DNA from: Acetivibrio clariflavus DSM 19732
GTDB taxonomy: Bacteria > Bacillota > Clostridia > Acetivibrionales > Acetivibrionaceae
Direction of reading: 5' to 3'
Length of the DNA stretch: 64,000 bases
Assembly (NCBI RefSeq): GCF_000237085.1
Contig: NC_016627.1
Span: forward strand, 806,001 to 870,000
Part shown: one piece after another, positions 36,201 through 46,289 of the stretch
Position numbering within the stretch: the first letter of the stretch is position 1
How the letters are laid out: each line of letters starts with the position of its first letter
The notes under the pieces: model-generated
Told to the model about the DNA's origin: nothing
What the model saw: the letters and a program-made list of their open reading frames with translations, nothing else
Databases searched by the model: none
Program-made: the position numbers and the translations under genes

Positions 36201-36223
36201 AACAGGGGACGGTTCTTTGTTCT
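36201..36223. repeat. Dispersed palindromic repeat, copy A
   Basis: AACAGGGGACGGTTCTTTGT and its short tail form a REP-like imperfect palindrome (AGAACAG...CTGTTCT type). Further copies occur at 37863, 39124, and at 51041 and 54691, the last two interrupted by insertion sequences. Here it follows the hydrolase stop by nine bases. The remainder of the gap to 36718 shows no supported gene. Confidence 0.7.
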
Positions 36224-36718
36224 AAAAGAATACTTTTTAAGTTTGAAGAAGTATTGTGATTTTTCAATTTTACATGTGCTTAGTATTATGTCATGATAGG
36301 CGATTTCTTATATTAAGGTACTATTTGTGCTATTGCTATATGTGTTACGAAATCTGGCCTATGTTTTTTGCTCTTCATTTGATGTTTGTGACAATTAGTA
36401 TAATCCTTGGTATTATTTTAATGTTTAACATATTCACTTAATGAGTGAGTATGTTTTTTTATTTTTCAAAGAAGGTCTATAAAAAATGTTATAATAGATT
36501 CTGTACGAAAAGGTAATATATTCCGGTAAAGATTATAGAAAATTTAACGGGATAAAGTTGTATCCTTTGAGATAAAAATTTCTATAAAGGAATATTTCAT
36601 ATAAGAATAAATCCATTTCAAAAGAAACAGCTATTTGCAATTCGACTTTATTGTGCACAGATTGTCGTATGGGAAAGCACATCTTTTGATATTATCGATA
36701 ATGTAAGGAGGTTGTTTG

Positions 36719-37597
36719 ATGGATTCTTTAAGTAAAATGAATAAAGCATTGGAATATATTGAAGAACATCTGACAGAGGATATTGATTATAGCGAAGTAT
36801 CAAGAATTGCTTCCTGCTCGGAATATCATTTTAAGAGGATGTTTTCATTTTTGGCAGGAATTGGCTTGTCTGAGTATATTCGTAGAAGAAGATTAACGCT
36901 GGCTGCACTTGATTTGAAAGATGCAAATCTGAGAATAATCGATGTCGCTGTTAAATATGGTTATGATTCAGCGGATGCATTTTCCCGTGCTTTTTATTCT
37001 TTGCATGGTATTCTCCCGTCTGAAGCAAGGAATGAGAATACCCAGTTAAAAGCTTATCCTAGAATGACCTTTCAATTATCTATTAAAGGAGGAAGCGAAA
37101 TGAACTATCGTATTGTTGAGAAAGGACCTTTTAAGATTGTAGGATTTAAGAAGAGAGTTCCGATTATTTTTAAAGGTGTCAATCCTGAGATTGCAAAAAT
37201 GACTGCACTTTTAACTCCTGAGGTTATTAAAGAATTAAAGGCACTTTCAAATATAGAACCAATAGGGATTATTAGTGCTTCTACCAATTTCTCGGAAGAA
37301 AGAATGGAAGAAAAGGGTGAGATGGATCATTATATCGGTGTGGCAACTACATGTAAAGTGACTGGAAGATATGATGTTTTAGAAGTAAAAGCCAACACCT
37401 GGGCAGTATTCGAAGCTATCGGACCATTCCCGGAAACACTTCAAAATATATGGGGAAGAATTTATTCGGAGTGGTTTCCGACATCAGGATATGAGGCCGT
37501 TGAAGGCCCTGAAATTTTATGGAATGAAGGTCCGGATACCGGGAATGAAAAGTATCGAAGTGAAATCTGGATTCCTGTAAAGAAAAAAGAAAATTAG
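36719..37597 (+). CDS. AraC-family regulator with GyrI-like effector domain
   Basis: 292 residues from ATG 36719 with AAGGAGG upstream. Residues ~8-110 are an AraC-type double HTH ([39 protein letters not shown]). Residues ~130-290 are a GyrI-like small-molecule-binding domain ([18 protein letters not shown], then EIWIPVKKK). This is the Rob/SoxS-like layout in which an effector, often a toxic amphiphile, activates transcription. It is the intact paralogue of the pseudogene at 31950. Target genes unknown. Confidence 0.9.
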   Translation: MDSLSKMNKALEYIEEHLTEDIDYSEVSRIASCSEYHFKRMFSFLAGIGLSEYIRRRRLTLAALDLKDANLRIIDVAVKYGYDSADAFSRAFYSLHGILPSEARNENTQLKAYPRMTFQLSIKGGSEMNYRIVEKGPFKIVGFKKRVPIIFKGVNPEIAKMTALLTPEVIKELKALSNIEPIGIISASTNFSEERMEEKGEMDHYIGVATTCKVTGRYDVLEVKANTWAVFEAIGPFPETLQNIWGRIYSEWFPTSGYEAVEGPEILWNEGPDTGNEKYRSEIWIPVKKKEN

Positions 37598-37735
37598 TTT
37601 CGTCTATGCTTATAGTAAAGGCTATGCTTTTGTTATATCGTAATATTTGAATTTAAATATTGGCAGAAATGTACTCCACCTCATATAATATAAACATACC
37701 CCATAAGGGTATAATATAATATGAGGTGGATTTGC

Positions 37736-37849
37736 ATGGAAAAGGTTATTAAGTTTATTCACAACTGGTCATAGCTAATACTAATTTTTTATTGTGCTGT
37801 TGGGATATTTTATCCCATTGTCGGAATTACAGCTTTAATATGCATGTAG
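37736..37849 (+). pseudogene. 5' remnant of a membrane Fe-S protein gene
   Basis: MEKVIKFIHNW, a stop, LILIFYCAVGIFYPIVGITALICM, a stop. This matches the start of the intact gene at 54020, including upstream promoter sequence (ATACCCCATAAGGGTAT here, ATACCCTAAGGGGGTAT there) and the GAGGTGG site. Everything after codon 37 is missing, and a dispersed palindrome begins at the break. Confidence 0.8.
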
Positions 37850-37862
37850 AACATAGAACATA

Positions 37863-37888
37863 GAACAGGGGACGGTTCTCTGTTCTAG
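37863..37888. repeat. Dispersed palindromic repeat, copy B
   Basis: AGAACAGGGGACGG followed by TTCTCTGTTCTA, the best intact copy of the repeat. The outer AGAACAG/CTGTTCT arms are complementary. It lies exactly where the Fe-S gene remnant ends. Confidence 0.75.
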
Positions 37889-38028
37889 AAATACAATTAT
37901 ACAATTTATTTAAGCGAATATAACAATTGGTAGTTAATTTACACATTCAACTGATGAATGTGTTTTTTATTGCCTAAGAATGTTCAGCAAAAATGGTATA
38001 ATGGAATATGCATAGAAGGAGGAGAATT

Positions 38029-38960
38029 ATGCATTCCGGTAAAGACTATTGGAAGAACTATATGGAAAAATGGTTTGGAAAAGAGCTCATTGAAAAATGG
38101 GAAAAGAATGTGGTAATTGAAGAAATACAGTCTAATGGTAAAAAAATTAATATAGAACTTTATGATACCGGAAACAAAAATACCCCAACAATAATATTTG
38201 CCCATGGTATAGCGGGTTATGCTCGAGTATTGCTCCCTTTTGCAATGCCGCTTTTTGAAAAGGGATATAATTTGGTTATACCGGATATGCAGGGTTATGG
38301 TTATAATAACGGATTAAAGGGAGATTTTGAATGGAATGTCCATAAGCAAAATCTTATAGATGCTGTACGATATGCAAAAAGCAGGTTTCATGGGAAAATT
38401 ATTTTGGGCGGGGCGAGCATGGGAGGACCGTTAGCTTATGCTGCCGCATGTGAAAGTGACGGAATTGACGCCTTGGTTTGTTGGTGTTTGTGGGATTTCA
38501 GCGATAGGGAATTCATGCTGAAGGAGACTAATACCAAAAAATTTACATATTTATTAATTCCGGTATTTAGGTTTTTATCAGCATTTATGGGAAAGTTCAG
38601 AGTAAAGACCTATAGTCTGATTTCCTATGATACTCTGACTGATTCACAGGAATTTAATAATATGGTGAAAAACGACCCTCAAGCTGGAACACACATTACC
38701 ATTAAGGGAGCTTTGAGCCTTATCTTGCAAAGCAAACCAAGCATAAGCCATGAGAATTATGATAAGCCTGTTTTAGTCTTTCATCCGGGTAATGATAAAA
38801 TGGTTCCAAAATATTATTCTGAAAAGGTATTTAAAAAATTGGGTGCACAAATAAAAAATATGTGGAGATAAAAAATGCACCTCACTTTCCAACTGAAAAA
38901 AGATATTATGATGAATGGGCTGAGGAGGTTGACGCTTTTATAAAAAATATAAAAGACTAG
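38029..38960 (+). pseudogene. Alpha/beta hydrolase with C-terminal frameshift
   Basis: Start ATG 38029 (AGGAGGAG upstream). The fold is clear: FAHGIAGYARVLLP, DMQGYGYNNG, nucleophile GGASMGGPLAYAA and acid FHPGNDKMVP. The frame ends at 38871 after a short A run. In the next frame the sequence continues naturally as VEIKNAPHFPTEKRYYDEWA to 38960, which holds the expected catalytic His. One added A near 38850-38857 would restore a 311-residue enzyme. As sequenced it lacks the His and is probably inactive. Confidence 0.75.
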
Positions 38961-38997
38961 TGAGATAAAATAAAGAATTGAAAGTGGGTATGAAATC

Positions 38998-39102
38998 ATG
39001 GAAATTATAGCTGCAGGAAACAGAATAGTTAACAACTATTATTATAAGGCTGCCTAAAGGATACTTATTAATTGATACCGGTTATTTTTAGCAGTTTAAA
39101 AG
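38998..39102 (+). pseudogene. 5' remnant of a metallo-beta-lactamase-fold gene
   Basis: MEIIAAGNRIVNNYYYKAA, stop, then RILIN and further stops; at the DNA level this matches the first ~100 bases of the intact gene at 56892 (MKIINVGNRIVNSYILKLSKG). It breaks off where a dispersed palindrome begins. Several point changes and indels show old decay. Confidence 0.8.
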
Positions 39103-39123
39103 ATAAAAAAGGACAATAAGAAT

Positions 39124-39166
39124 AGAACAGAGAACCGTCCCCTGTTCTAGACGTCCCCTGTTCTAG
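39124..39166. repeat. Dispersed palindromic repeat, copy C (inverted, partly doubled)
   Basis: AGAACAGAGAACCGTCCCCT then GTTCTAGA, followed at once by a partial second copy CGTCCCCTGTTCTAGA. Orientation is opposite to copies A and B. It sits 18 bases before the next gene's start, so it occupies that gene's leader. Confidence 0.7.
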
Positions 39167-39184
39167 ACTGGAGAGGAGAAAGTT

Positions 39185-39679
39185 ATGCACTGTATAAGAG
39201 GTTTTATCGGAAAGGAAGGCATTATAAAAGATTTTGCGAATAATTGGATAGAAGCAAAGCCTGTTACCTTGGCTCAAGGATTTTCTATTATTTTTTTAAC
39301 GAATGAATTATATGATAGTATAGTAGAATTAATTGATAGCAAACTTGAGGTCGATTACAAGGAATTTTTTTATTATCTTTCTCCTTCAATATATGAAGTA
39401 CTAATTCAGGAATCAAGAAATGGAAAGCTTGCTTATATCGAAACCGATTATTTTGGAGGTGTAGGTACTCAGTCAGCCGTATTGTTTGAAAATTCAAAAA
39501 TTAAAATCAAACCGCTTAAGACCGAAACTTTTTGGGATGAAAAAACAAATAGTTTTTGTCATAAGCCTGAAGGTGAAAAGGCCATTAATATTGTATTAAA
39601 AGAACTTGGTGTATATAAAGAAAAAGGCAGGGATGAGTTTGACAGTATAGGATTGGGAAGTTTAAGACGTATGGATTAG
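39185..39679 (+). CDS. Hypothetical protein
   Basis: 164 residues with GGAGAGGAG upstream. Soluble, mixed alpha/beta, no signal peptide. Conserved-looking parts are GFSIIFLTNELYDSIVEL and YIETDYFGGVGTQSAVLFE, the latter like small uncharacterised proteins sometimes found with immunity genes; I cannot name a family. Preceded directly by a dispersed palindrome. It ends 87 bases before the WYL pair and may be separate from it. Confidence 0.6.
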   Translation: MHCIRGFIGKEGIIKDFANNWIEAKPVTLAQGFSIIFLTNELYDSIVELIDSKLEVDYKEFFYYLSPSIYEVLIQESRNGKLAYIETDYFGGVGTQSAVLFENSKIKIKPLKTETFWDEKTNSFCHKPEGEKAINIVLKELGVYKEKGRDEFDSIGLGSLRRMD

Positions 39680-39741
39680 ATTGTTAGGGCAAATAACCGT
39701 CTTTGTATTTTGCTTCCTAATAGTATATTATAGAATTATAA

Positions 39742-42124
<2,383 letters not shown>

Positions 42125-42126
42125 AG

Positions 42127-42159
42127 AGTTTGCACTTAATTAAAAGTTGCAAACTTTTT
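42127..42159 (+). terminator. Terminator of the WYL operon
   Basis: AGTTTGCA (42127-42134) pairs with TGCAAACT (42148-42155), followed by TTTT and G. The downstream Y RNA cluster therefore needs its own promoter; TATACT at 42186-42191 lies a suitable distance before the first RNA. Confidence 0.85.
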
Positions 42160-42199
42160 GTCTGTTAATTGGTAAATTATTCTCATATACTGAAAATGT

Positions 42200-42267
42200 A
42201 ATGAGCAGTGCAGAAAAGAGTTACTTCTAGTCAGGACGAACAATACTCTTTTCGATTTTCTCTCATT
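42200..42267 (+). ncRNA. Y-RNA-like noncoding RNA 1 (short form)
   Basis: Outer stem AATGAG (42200-42205) with CTCATT (42262-42267). Inner stem AAAAGAGT (42214-42221) with ACTCTTTT (42245-42252). The internal loop between them is CAGTGCAG on the 5' side and CGATTTTCT on the 3' side, and both strands recur in the two RNAs that follow. The apical part is a ~23-base loop starting TACTTC. The layout (long stem with conserved internal loop, next to a Ro gene) is that of a Y RNA; this one has the smallest apical module. Promoter -10 TATACT at 42186. Confidence 0.8.
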
Positions 42268-42279
42268 GTGAAAATAAAT

Positions 42280-42410
42280 GTTGGGCAGTGCAGATTAGAG
42301 CTACTTCGCCTTTTAAGCGAGAGGTCACCGGTTCGAGTCCGGTCCATGGATTTTCCATGTAGCTCAGATGGATAGAGCACTGTGTAAGCTCTAATCGCTT
42401 TTCTCCCAAC
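42280..42410 (+). ncRNA. Y-RNA-like noncoding RNA 2 with permuted tRNA-Lys-like module (YrlA type)
   Basis: Outer stem GTTGGG (42280-42285) with CCCAAC (42405-42410). Inner stem GATTAGAGCT (42293-42302) with AGCTCTAATC (42387-42396). The conserved internal loop is CAGTGCAG/CGCTTTTCT. The apical module is a tRNA cut open between positions 26 and 27: anticodon arm TTCGC-CTTTTAA-GCGAG (42305-42321, anticodon TTT), variable loop AGGTC, T arm ACCGG-TTCGAGT-CCGGT (42327-42343), acceptor helix closed by a TTT loop (42345-42359), then T8, A9 and D arm GCTC-loop with GG-GAGC (42362-42378). YrlA RNAs are known tRNA mimics that bind bacterial Ro. Confidence 0.92.
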
Positions 42411-42416
42411 AAAATG

Positions 42417-42557
42417 CTTGGACAGTGCAGGAAGGAGTTACTTCGTACTGTCTGGAGAAACGAATTAAGGTGCGAATTCTGCTGCCTTAAAGAGTTAAAG
42501 GGTGGCGGAAAATATAAATCGCAACCGATAACGGTCTCCTTCCGATTTTCTTCCAAG
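42417..42557 (+). ncRNA. Y-RNA-like noncoding RNA 3 with a distinct large module
   Basis: Outer stem CTTGGA (42417-42422) with TCCAAG (42552-42557). Inner stem GGAAGGAG (42430-42437) with CTCCTTCC (42536-42543). Same internal loop strands, CAGTGCAG and CGATTTTCT. The apical insert of ~98 bases starts TTACTTCG and contains TTAAGG/CCTTAA and a CCG-ATAA-CGG hairpin near its end, but no T-loop or D-loop, so it is not tRNA-like. It ends 29 bases before the Ro gene start and may be processed from the Ro mRNA leader. Confidence 0.85.
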
Positions 42558-42586
42558 TAAAATTTCCTATTGAAGGGGGAGTAACT

Positions 42587-44050
42587 GTGTCTAAGTTTAA
42601 TTTAGGGTTCTCAAGAGCTATTAAGACGATAAATAATGAGGGAGCAACAGCTTACCCGATGAACGACAAAGAAAAGCTGGTAACACAAGTGTTGACAAGC
42701 TTTTTCAATGAGAACAAATTTTACGGGGATAACTCCCAGGATATATTGAACACAGTCAGAAATGTTATAAAAACTGAAGCAAAGTTTGTTGCCAATTTGT
42801 GTATTTATGCAAGAAACGAAATGCATTTAAGAACGATATCCCATGTATTGGTGTCGGAACTTGCAAAAAGTACCGAAGGCAAAGAGTATGTGAGGAAAAC
42901 TTTGAATAAGATAATTGAACGCCCGGATGACATGACTGAGGTGCTTGCCTATTACCTGAATACCTATGGCAAACCCATACCCAACTCTGTAAAGAAAGGT
43001 TTGGCCGACAGTTTCGGTAAATTTGACGAGTACCAGCTGGCTAAATACAACAGAAAGAACGCCATTAAATTAAAAGATATCTTATGTCTGGCTCATCCAA
43101 AAGCCAAAGATGAAAGACAGAGCGATCTTTGGAAAAGGCTGTTGGAAGATAGGTTAGAGACTCATGTTACATGGGAGACAGAATTATCGACGAAAGGAAA
43201 TACAAAAGAAACCTGGGAAAGATTAATTGAGGAAAACAGGCTGGGATATATGGCCATGCTGAGAAACCTTCGCAATATTATTAAGTCCGGAGCATCAAAT
43301 TTAAATAAAGTATACGAGTATTTAACCGATGAAGAAAGGGTGCTGAAAAACAAGCAATTGCCTTTCAGGTACTACAGTGCTTATAAGACATTGAAAAATG
43401 AAGGTATAGGCACATCAAAGATTTACGATGCTCTGGAAACTGCCATAAAGATCTCAACCAAAAATATTGATAGACTGACCGGTAAAACATTAATTGCTGC
43501 CGATGTCTCCGGGTCTATGAATTTTCCTATTAGTAGAAAGAGCGATCTGACCTGTGCTGAAGTTGCAGTATTGATGCTGTCAATTGCAAACTATATATGC
43601 GAAGAAACCATTACAAAGACTTTTGACAACTATCTTTATACATGCAATTTGGCAACGCAAAACGGTATTATTGCCAATGCCAACAGCATAAAAGTAAACG
43701 GCGGAGGAACGGATATTACTTTACCGTTACGATATTTATTGGATAGGAAGATATTTGTTGACCGTATTATTATTTTGTCCGATAATGAGATAAACAGGGA
43801 ATATTCCTATAATACAGGCTATAACAGATCGAGCACCTGCCAGGCTTTGGTTGAGGAGTATAAGAAGCGTATAAATCCCGACGTTTGGGTTCATGCGATA
43901 GATATGCAGGGCTACGGTACACAGCAGTTTAAAGGCAAAAATGTAAACATCATTGCCGGATGGAGTGAAAGAGTATTCGATTTTATATCTTCTGTCGAAC
44001 AAGGCATGGATTCTTTGATTGACAAAATAAGCAGCTACTATTTCAAGTAG
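42587..44050 (+). CDS. rsr: Ro60 orthologue Rsr (TROVE + vWA protein)
   Basis: 487 residues from GTG 42587 with GAAGGGGGAG upstream. The N-terminal ~290 residues are the TROVE HEAT-like ring (VTQVLTSFFNENKFYGDN, FVANLCIYARNEMHLRTISH, EVLAYYLNTYGK). The C-terminal vWA domain has MIDAS motif DVSGSM at 306-311 and later NGGGTDITLPLRYLL. The ring binds Y RNA on its outside and misfolded or single-stranded RNA ends in its cavity; bacterial Rsr also tethers PNPase. Three Y-RNA-like genes lie directly upstream and RNA-repair genes downstream. Confidence 0.95.
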   Translation: MSKFNLGFSRAIKTINNEGATAYPMNDKEKLVTQVLTSFFNENKFYGDNSQDILNTVRNVIKTEAKFVANLCIYARNEMHLRTISHVLVSELAKSTEGKEYVRKTLNKIIERPDDMTEVLAYYLNTYGKPIPNSVKKGLADSFGKFDEYQLAKYNRKNAIKLKDILCLAHPKAKDERQSDLWKRLLEDRLETHVTWETELSTKGNTKETWERLIEENRLGYMAMLRNLRNIIKSGASNLNKVYEYLTDEERVLKNKQLPFRYYSAYKTLKNEGIGTSKIYDALETAIKISTKNIDRLTGKTLIAADVSGSMNFPISRKSDLTCAEVAVLMLSIANYICEETITKTFDNYLYTCNLATQNGIIANANSIKVNGGGTDITLPLRYLLDRKIFVDRIIILSDNEINREYSYNTGYNRSSTCQALVEEYKKRINPDVWVHAIDMQGYGTQQFKGKNVNIIAGWSERVFDFISSVEQGMDSLIDKISSYYFK

Positions 44051-44063
44051 AGCAGGTGGTTTT

Positions 44064-45644
44064 ATGACAAAGTTCTTTGATAAATGTTCAGTACATCAAG
44101 TTTTAATGCAGCCTGTAAAATTGTTCGGGTATCCAAAAACTAAAGACAAAGTTGATGCGTTAAATTTGTTAAGACATTGTGCCGATTTGGGAGATATTAG
44201 ATATATATACCCTCTGGTATTTGAAAAGAATGCTGAGCTTGCTTCAACTGCTGCCCAAATAGTCTCGGAAGTAATGGAAAAGGTTCAGGGAAAGCAATGG
44301 AACACTATTTATTACCGTATTAAATACACAGACATAGATATTGATAGGCTGGATACTCTCTTAAATTTCGATACTAAAGTTTCTGTTCACCTTTTAGGAA
44401 TAGCTTCCCTTAACTACAGTGGATATATAAGAGAAAAAGCATTAAAGCTTGTTGCAGGTTTGTCGGATCCAAGGATGGTTCCCTATATACTGTTAAGACT
44501 GAATGACTGGGTGCTGCCGGTGAGAAATTTGGCTGCAGATATTTTAAAAAATACATTTGTTTCTGAAAATATCGATGCCTTTATTGAAAACTTTTGCCTT
44601 ATTGACAAACTGTACAATGTATCGAGAGTTGACCTTAAGGGTGTAAGAAATGGAATTGTGGAGTACCTGAAGAATGATAACGTGATAGATAAAATAAAAA
44701 CTCGATTAAGGCATGAGAATGTTAAGAAACGGCTGTTCTGCTATAGTTTACTGGAAGATAAAATTGCTGAAGACATTGATATTATAAATTCTGCACTGAA
44801 AGATAAATCCTTTGAAATTCGGATGTGGCTTGTTAATGCTATAAAAAATCTGGATGAGAACAGTCGGGATGATATAATTGAGAAACTGCTTCAAGATAAA
44901 TCTGCAAAAGTGAAAACTGCAGTATTAAGAAATTATGAAGATATTGTCCTGCTGAAATTCAGGGAAAGACTTTTGAACCTTCTGTCGGACGATAATGCGT
45001 CGGTCCGTGAAGATGCAAGGTTTATATGCAAAAAACATTCAATTATAAAGGACTTTCCTGAATTCTATAGGCAACAAATCCTTATAAATCCTGTGCCCGG
45101 GGCATTGGTCGGTTTGGGTGAGACCGGAGACAGGAACGATTATGACCTTGCTTGCAAATTCTTTACCCATGGTGACCTTAAAGCCAAACCTGCGGCTATG
45201 ATGGCAATGTGGTATTTGTCAAAAGATGATGCGGTAAAATATGTTATAGATTCTCTTGAATCAGACATACCGAAAATCAGGAAAACAGCGAAAAAGCTCT
45301 TAAAAAAATCCAAAATGCCGCGGATTCTCTTTGAAATGAGGAATAGACTAGAAGGAGATAATGCTGAAATTAAGCTATTTGCTCTTGAGGTAATTTGTAA
45401 TTACGGAGGGTGGCATGCCTTAGAAGGTATCCTGTTTGCAATTGCAAATGACGAAGGAATAGTTTTGGAAAAAGCGAAAAATTTATTGGGTAGATGTCTT
45501 ACCGGACTTGCCAATATTTATACAAAGCCTGACAAAGTTACAAGAGATAAGATTATCGGTCTATATGACGATATCAGAAGAAAAAATGTTATATCCGACA
45601 GAACAATAAGAGAAATAAGCTTCTTTATTGAAACAAAGATGTAG
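44064..45644 (+). CDS. HEAT-repeat-like protein of the Ro operon
   Basis: 526 residues starting 13 bases after rsr. Built of repeated helix pairs over most of its length (GYIREKALKLVAGLSDPRMVPYIL, LPVRNLAADILKNTF, SVREDARFICKKHS, PKIRKTAKKLLKKS), as in HEAT or Armadillo solenoids. No enzymatic motif, signal peptide or membrane span. Given its place it may bind Rsr, Y RNA or the repair enzymes as a scaffold; that is inference from the operon. I do not recognise it as a described Ro partner. Confidence 0.75.
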   Translation: MTKFFDKCSVHQVLMQPVKLFGYPKTKDKVDALNLLRHCADLGDIRYIYPLVFEKNAELASTAAQIVSEVMEKVQGKQWNTIYYRIKYTDIDIDRLDTLLNFDTKVSVHLLGIASLNYSGYIREKALKLVAGLSDPRMVPYILLRLNDWVLPVRNLAADILKNTFVSENIDAFIENFCLIDKLYNVSRVDLKGVRNGIVEYLKNDNVIDKIKTRLRHENVKKRLFCYSLLEDKIAEDIDIINSALKDKSFEIRMWLVNAIKNLDENSRDDIIEKLLQDKSAKVKTAVLRNYEDIVLLKFRERLLNLLSDDNASVREDARFICKKHSIIKDFPEFYRQQILINPVPGALVGLGETGDRNDYDLACKFFTHGDLKAKPAAMMAMWYLSKDDAVKYVIDSLESDIPKIRKTAKKLLKKSKMPRILFEMRNRLEGDNAEIKLFALEVICNYGGWHALEGILFAIANDEGIVLEKAKNLLGRCLTGLANIYTKPDKVTRDKIIGLYDDIRRKNVISDRTIREISFFIETKM

Positions 45645-45650
45645 GAGCGG

Positions 45651-45896
45651 ATGCACATGAAATTGAATATTGACATAAAGAATAATAAATTTGAGCTTGA
45701 AGATGGGGCTATAATAAGGGTGAAAGATATAGGCGATGAATTTGTTATCGAAGCCAATCCTTCAGGTTTGATTTCTTTGGCCAAGCATTTACTGATTCTG
45801 GCTTCCGATAAATTTGAGAGTGGTGATCATATTCACTATGAAGCGGGTATGATGCTGGAGGAAGGTTCGGTTAATTTTGTTATTGAGAAAATCTAG
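45651..45896 (+). CDS. Small Imm32-like protein
   Basis: 81 residues (start 45651, or the second ATG at 45657), six bases after the HEAT gene, with GGAGCGG upstream. The pattern EANPSGLISLAKHLLILA, then HIHYEAGMMLEEGSVNFVIEK resembles the immunity protein family Imm32 found with polymorphic toxins, as far as I can recall it. If so, its presence between a Ro operon and RNA-repair genes hints at protection from a ribonuclease. It is the last gene of the Ro transcript. Confidence 0.5.
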   Translation: MHMKLNIDIKNNKFELEDGAIIRVKDIGDEFVIEANPSGLISLAKHLLILASDKFESGDHIHYEAGMMLEEGSVNFVIEKI

Positions 45897-46036
45897 CTTT
45901 GCCATCGGACAGTTGTAATGATTGAAAAAGTGCTGAAGTTGCTTTAATTGACAGATGATGGCGTATACAGTAAAATTAAATTATAGCTTTTGACAAGATA
46001 TGACAAATATATTTGCTTTTAAAAGGAGAATACACA

Positions 46037-46123
46037 ATGTATATGGCTGGATGCAGAGAACAAAAAGAAAATTACATATATAAGCAATTAATTCATAAAC
46101 AGGATACATATACATTGGCTTAA
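46037..46123 (+). CDS. Possible 28-residue peptide
   Basis: AAAAGGAG sits eight bases before ATG 46037, which opens a 28-codon frame (MYMAGCREQKENYIYKQL and on). The good site is the only support; it may be the remnant start of a lost gene. It lies in the 390-base gap between the Ro operon and hen1, upstream of a terminator. Confidence 0.3.
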   Translation: MYMAGCREQKENYIYKQLIHKQDTYTLA

Positions 46124-46193
46124 TCCGCTATTATTTGAACGTAAAAAATGATTTTTTCAGTGAATAAAGACATTGAATATATAATAAATAATA

Positions 46194-46231
46194 GGTGGTT
46201 AAGTCTAATGACCGGATTTAACCACCTTTTT
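46194..46231 (+). terminator. Terminator between the Ro operon and hen1
   Basis: GGTGGTTAA (46194-46202) pairs with TTAACCACC (46218-46226), followed by five T. It separates rsr and its partners from hen1-pnkp, so the two groups are distinct transcripts unless there is read-through. Confidence 0.88.
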
Positions 46232-46289
46232 AATTGATATCGAAAATTGAATTGAGATTTGGAATATATAAAGAATTTGAGGTGAAAAC

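Noticed and set aside
36256-36441. 61-codon hydrophobic frame after the hydrolase
   Set aside because: No ATG with ribosome site; hydrophobic sequence is expected by chance in T-rich DNA.
42305-42378. Ordinary tRNA gene
   Set aside because: The 3' half precedes the 5' half and the acceptor ends are joined by a three-base loop, so it cannot give a normal tRNA; it is embedded in a Y RNA stem.
42263-42556. 97-codon leftward frame over the Y RNA cluster
   Set aside because: It lies entirely across structured RNA genes and lacks a ribosome site; stem complementarity explains the sequence better.
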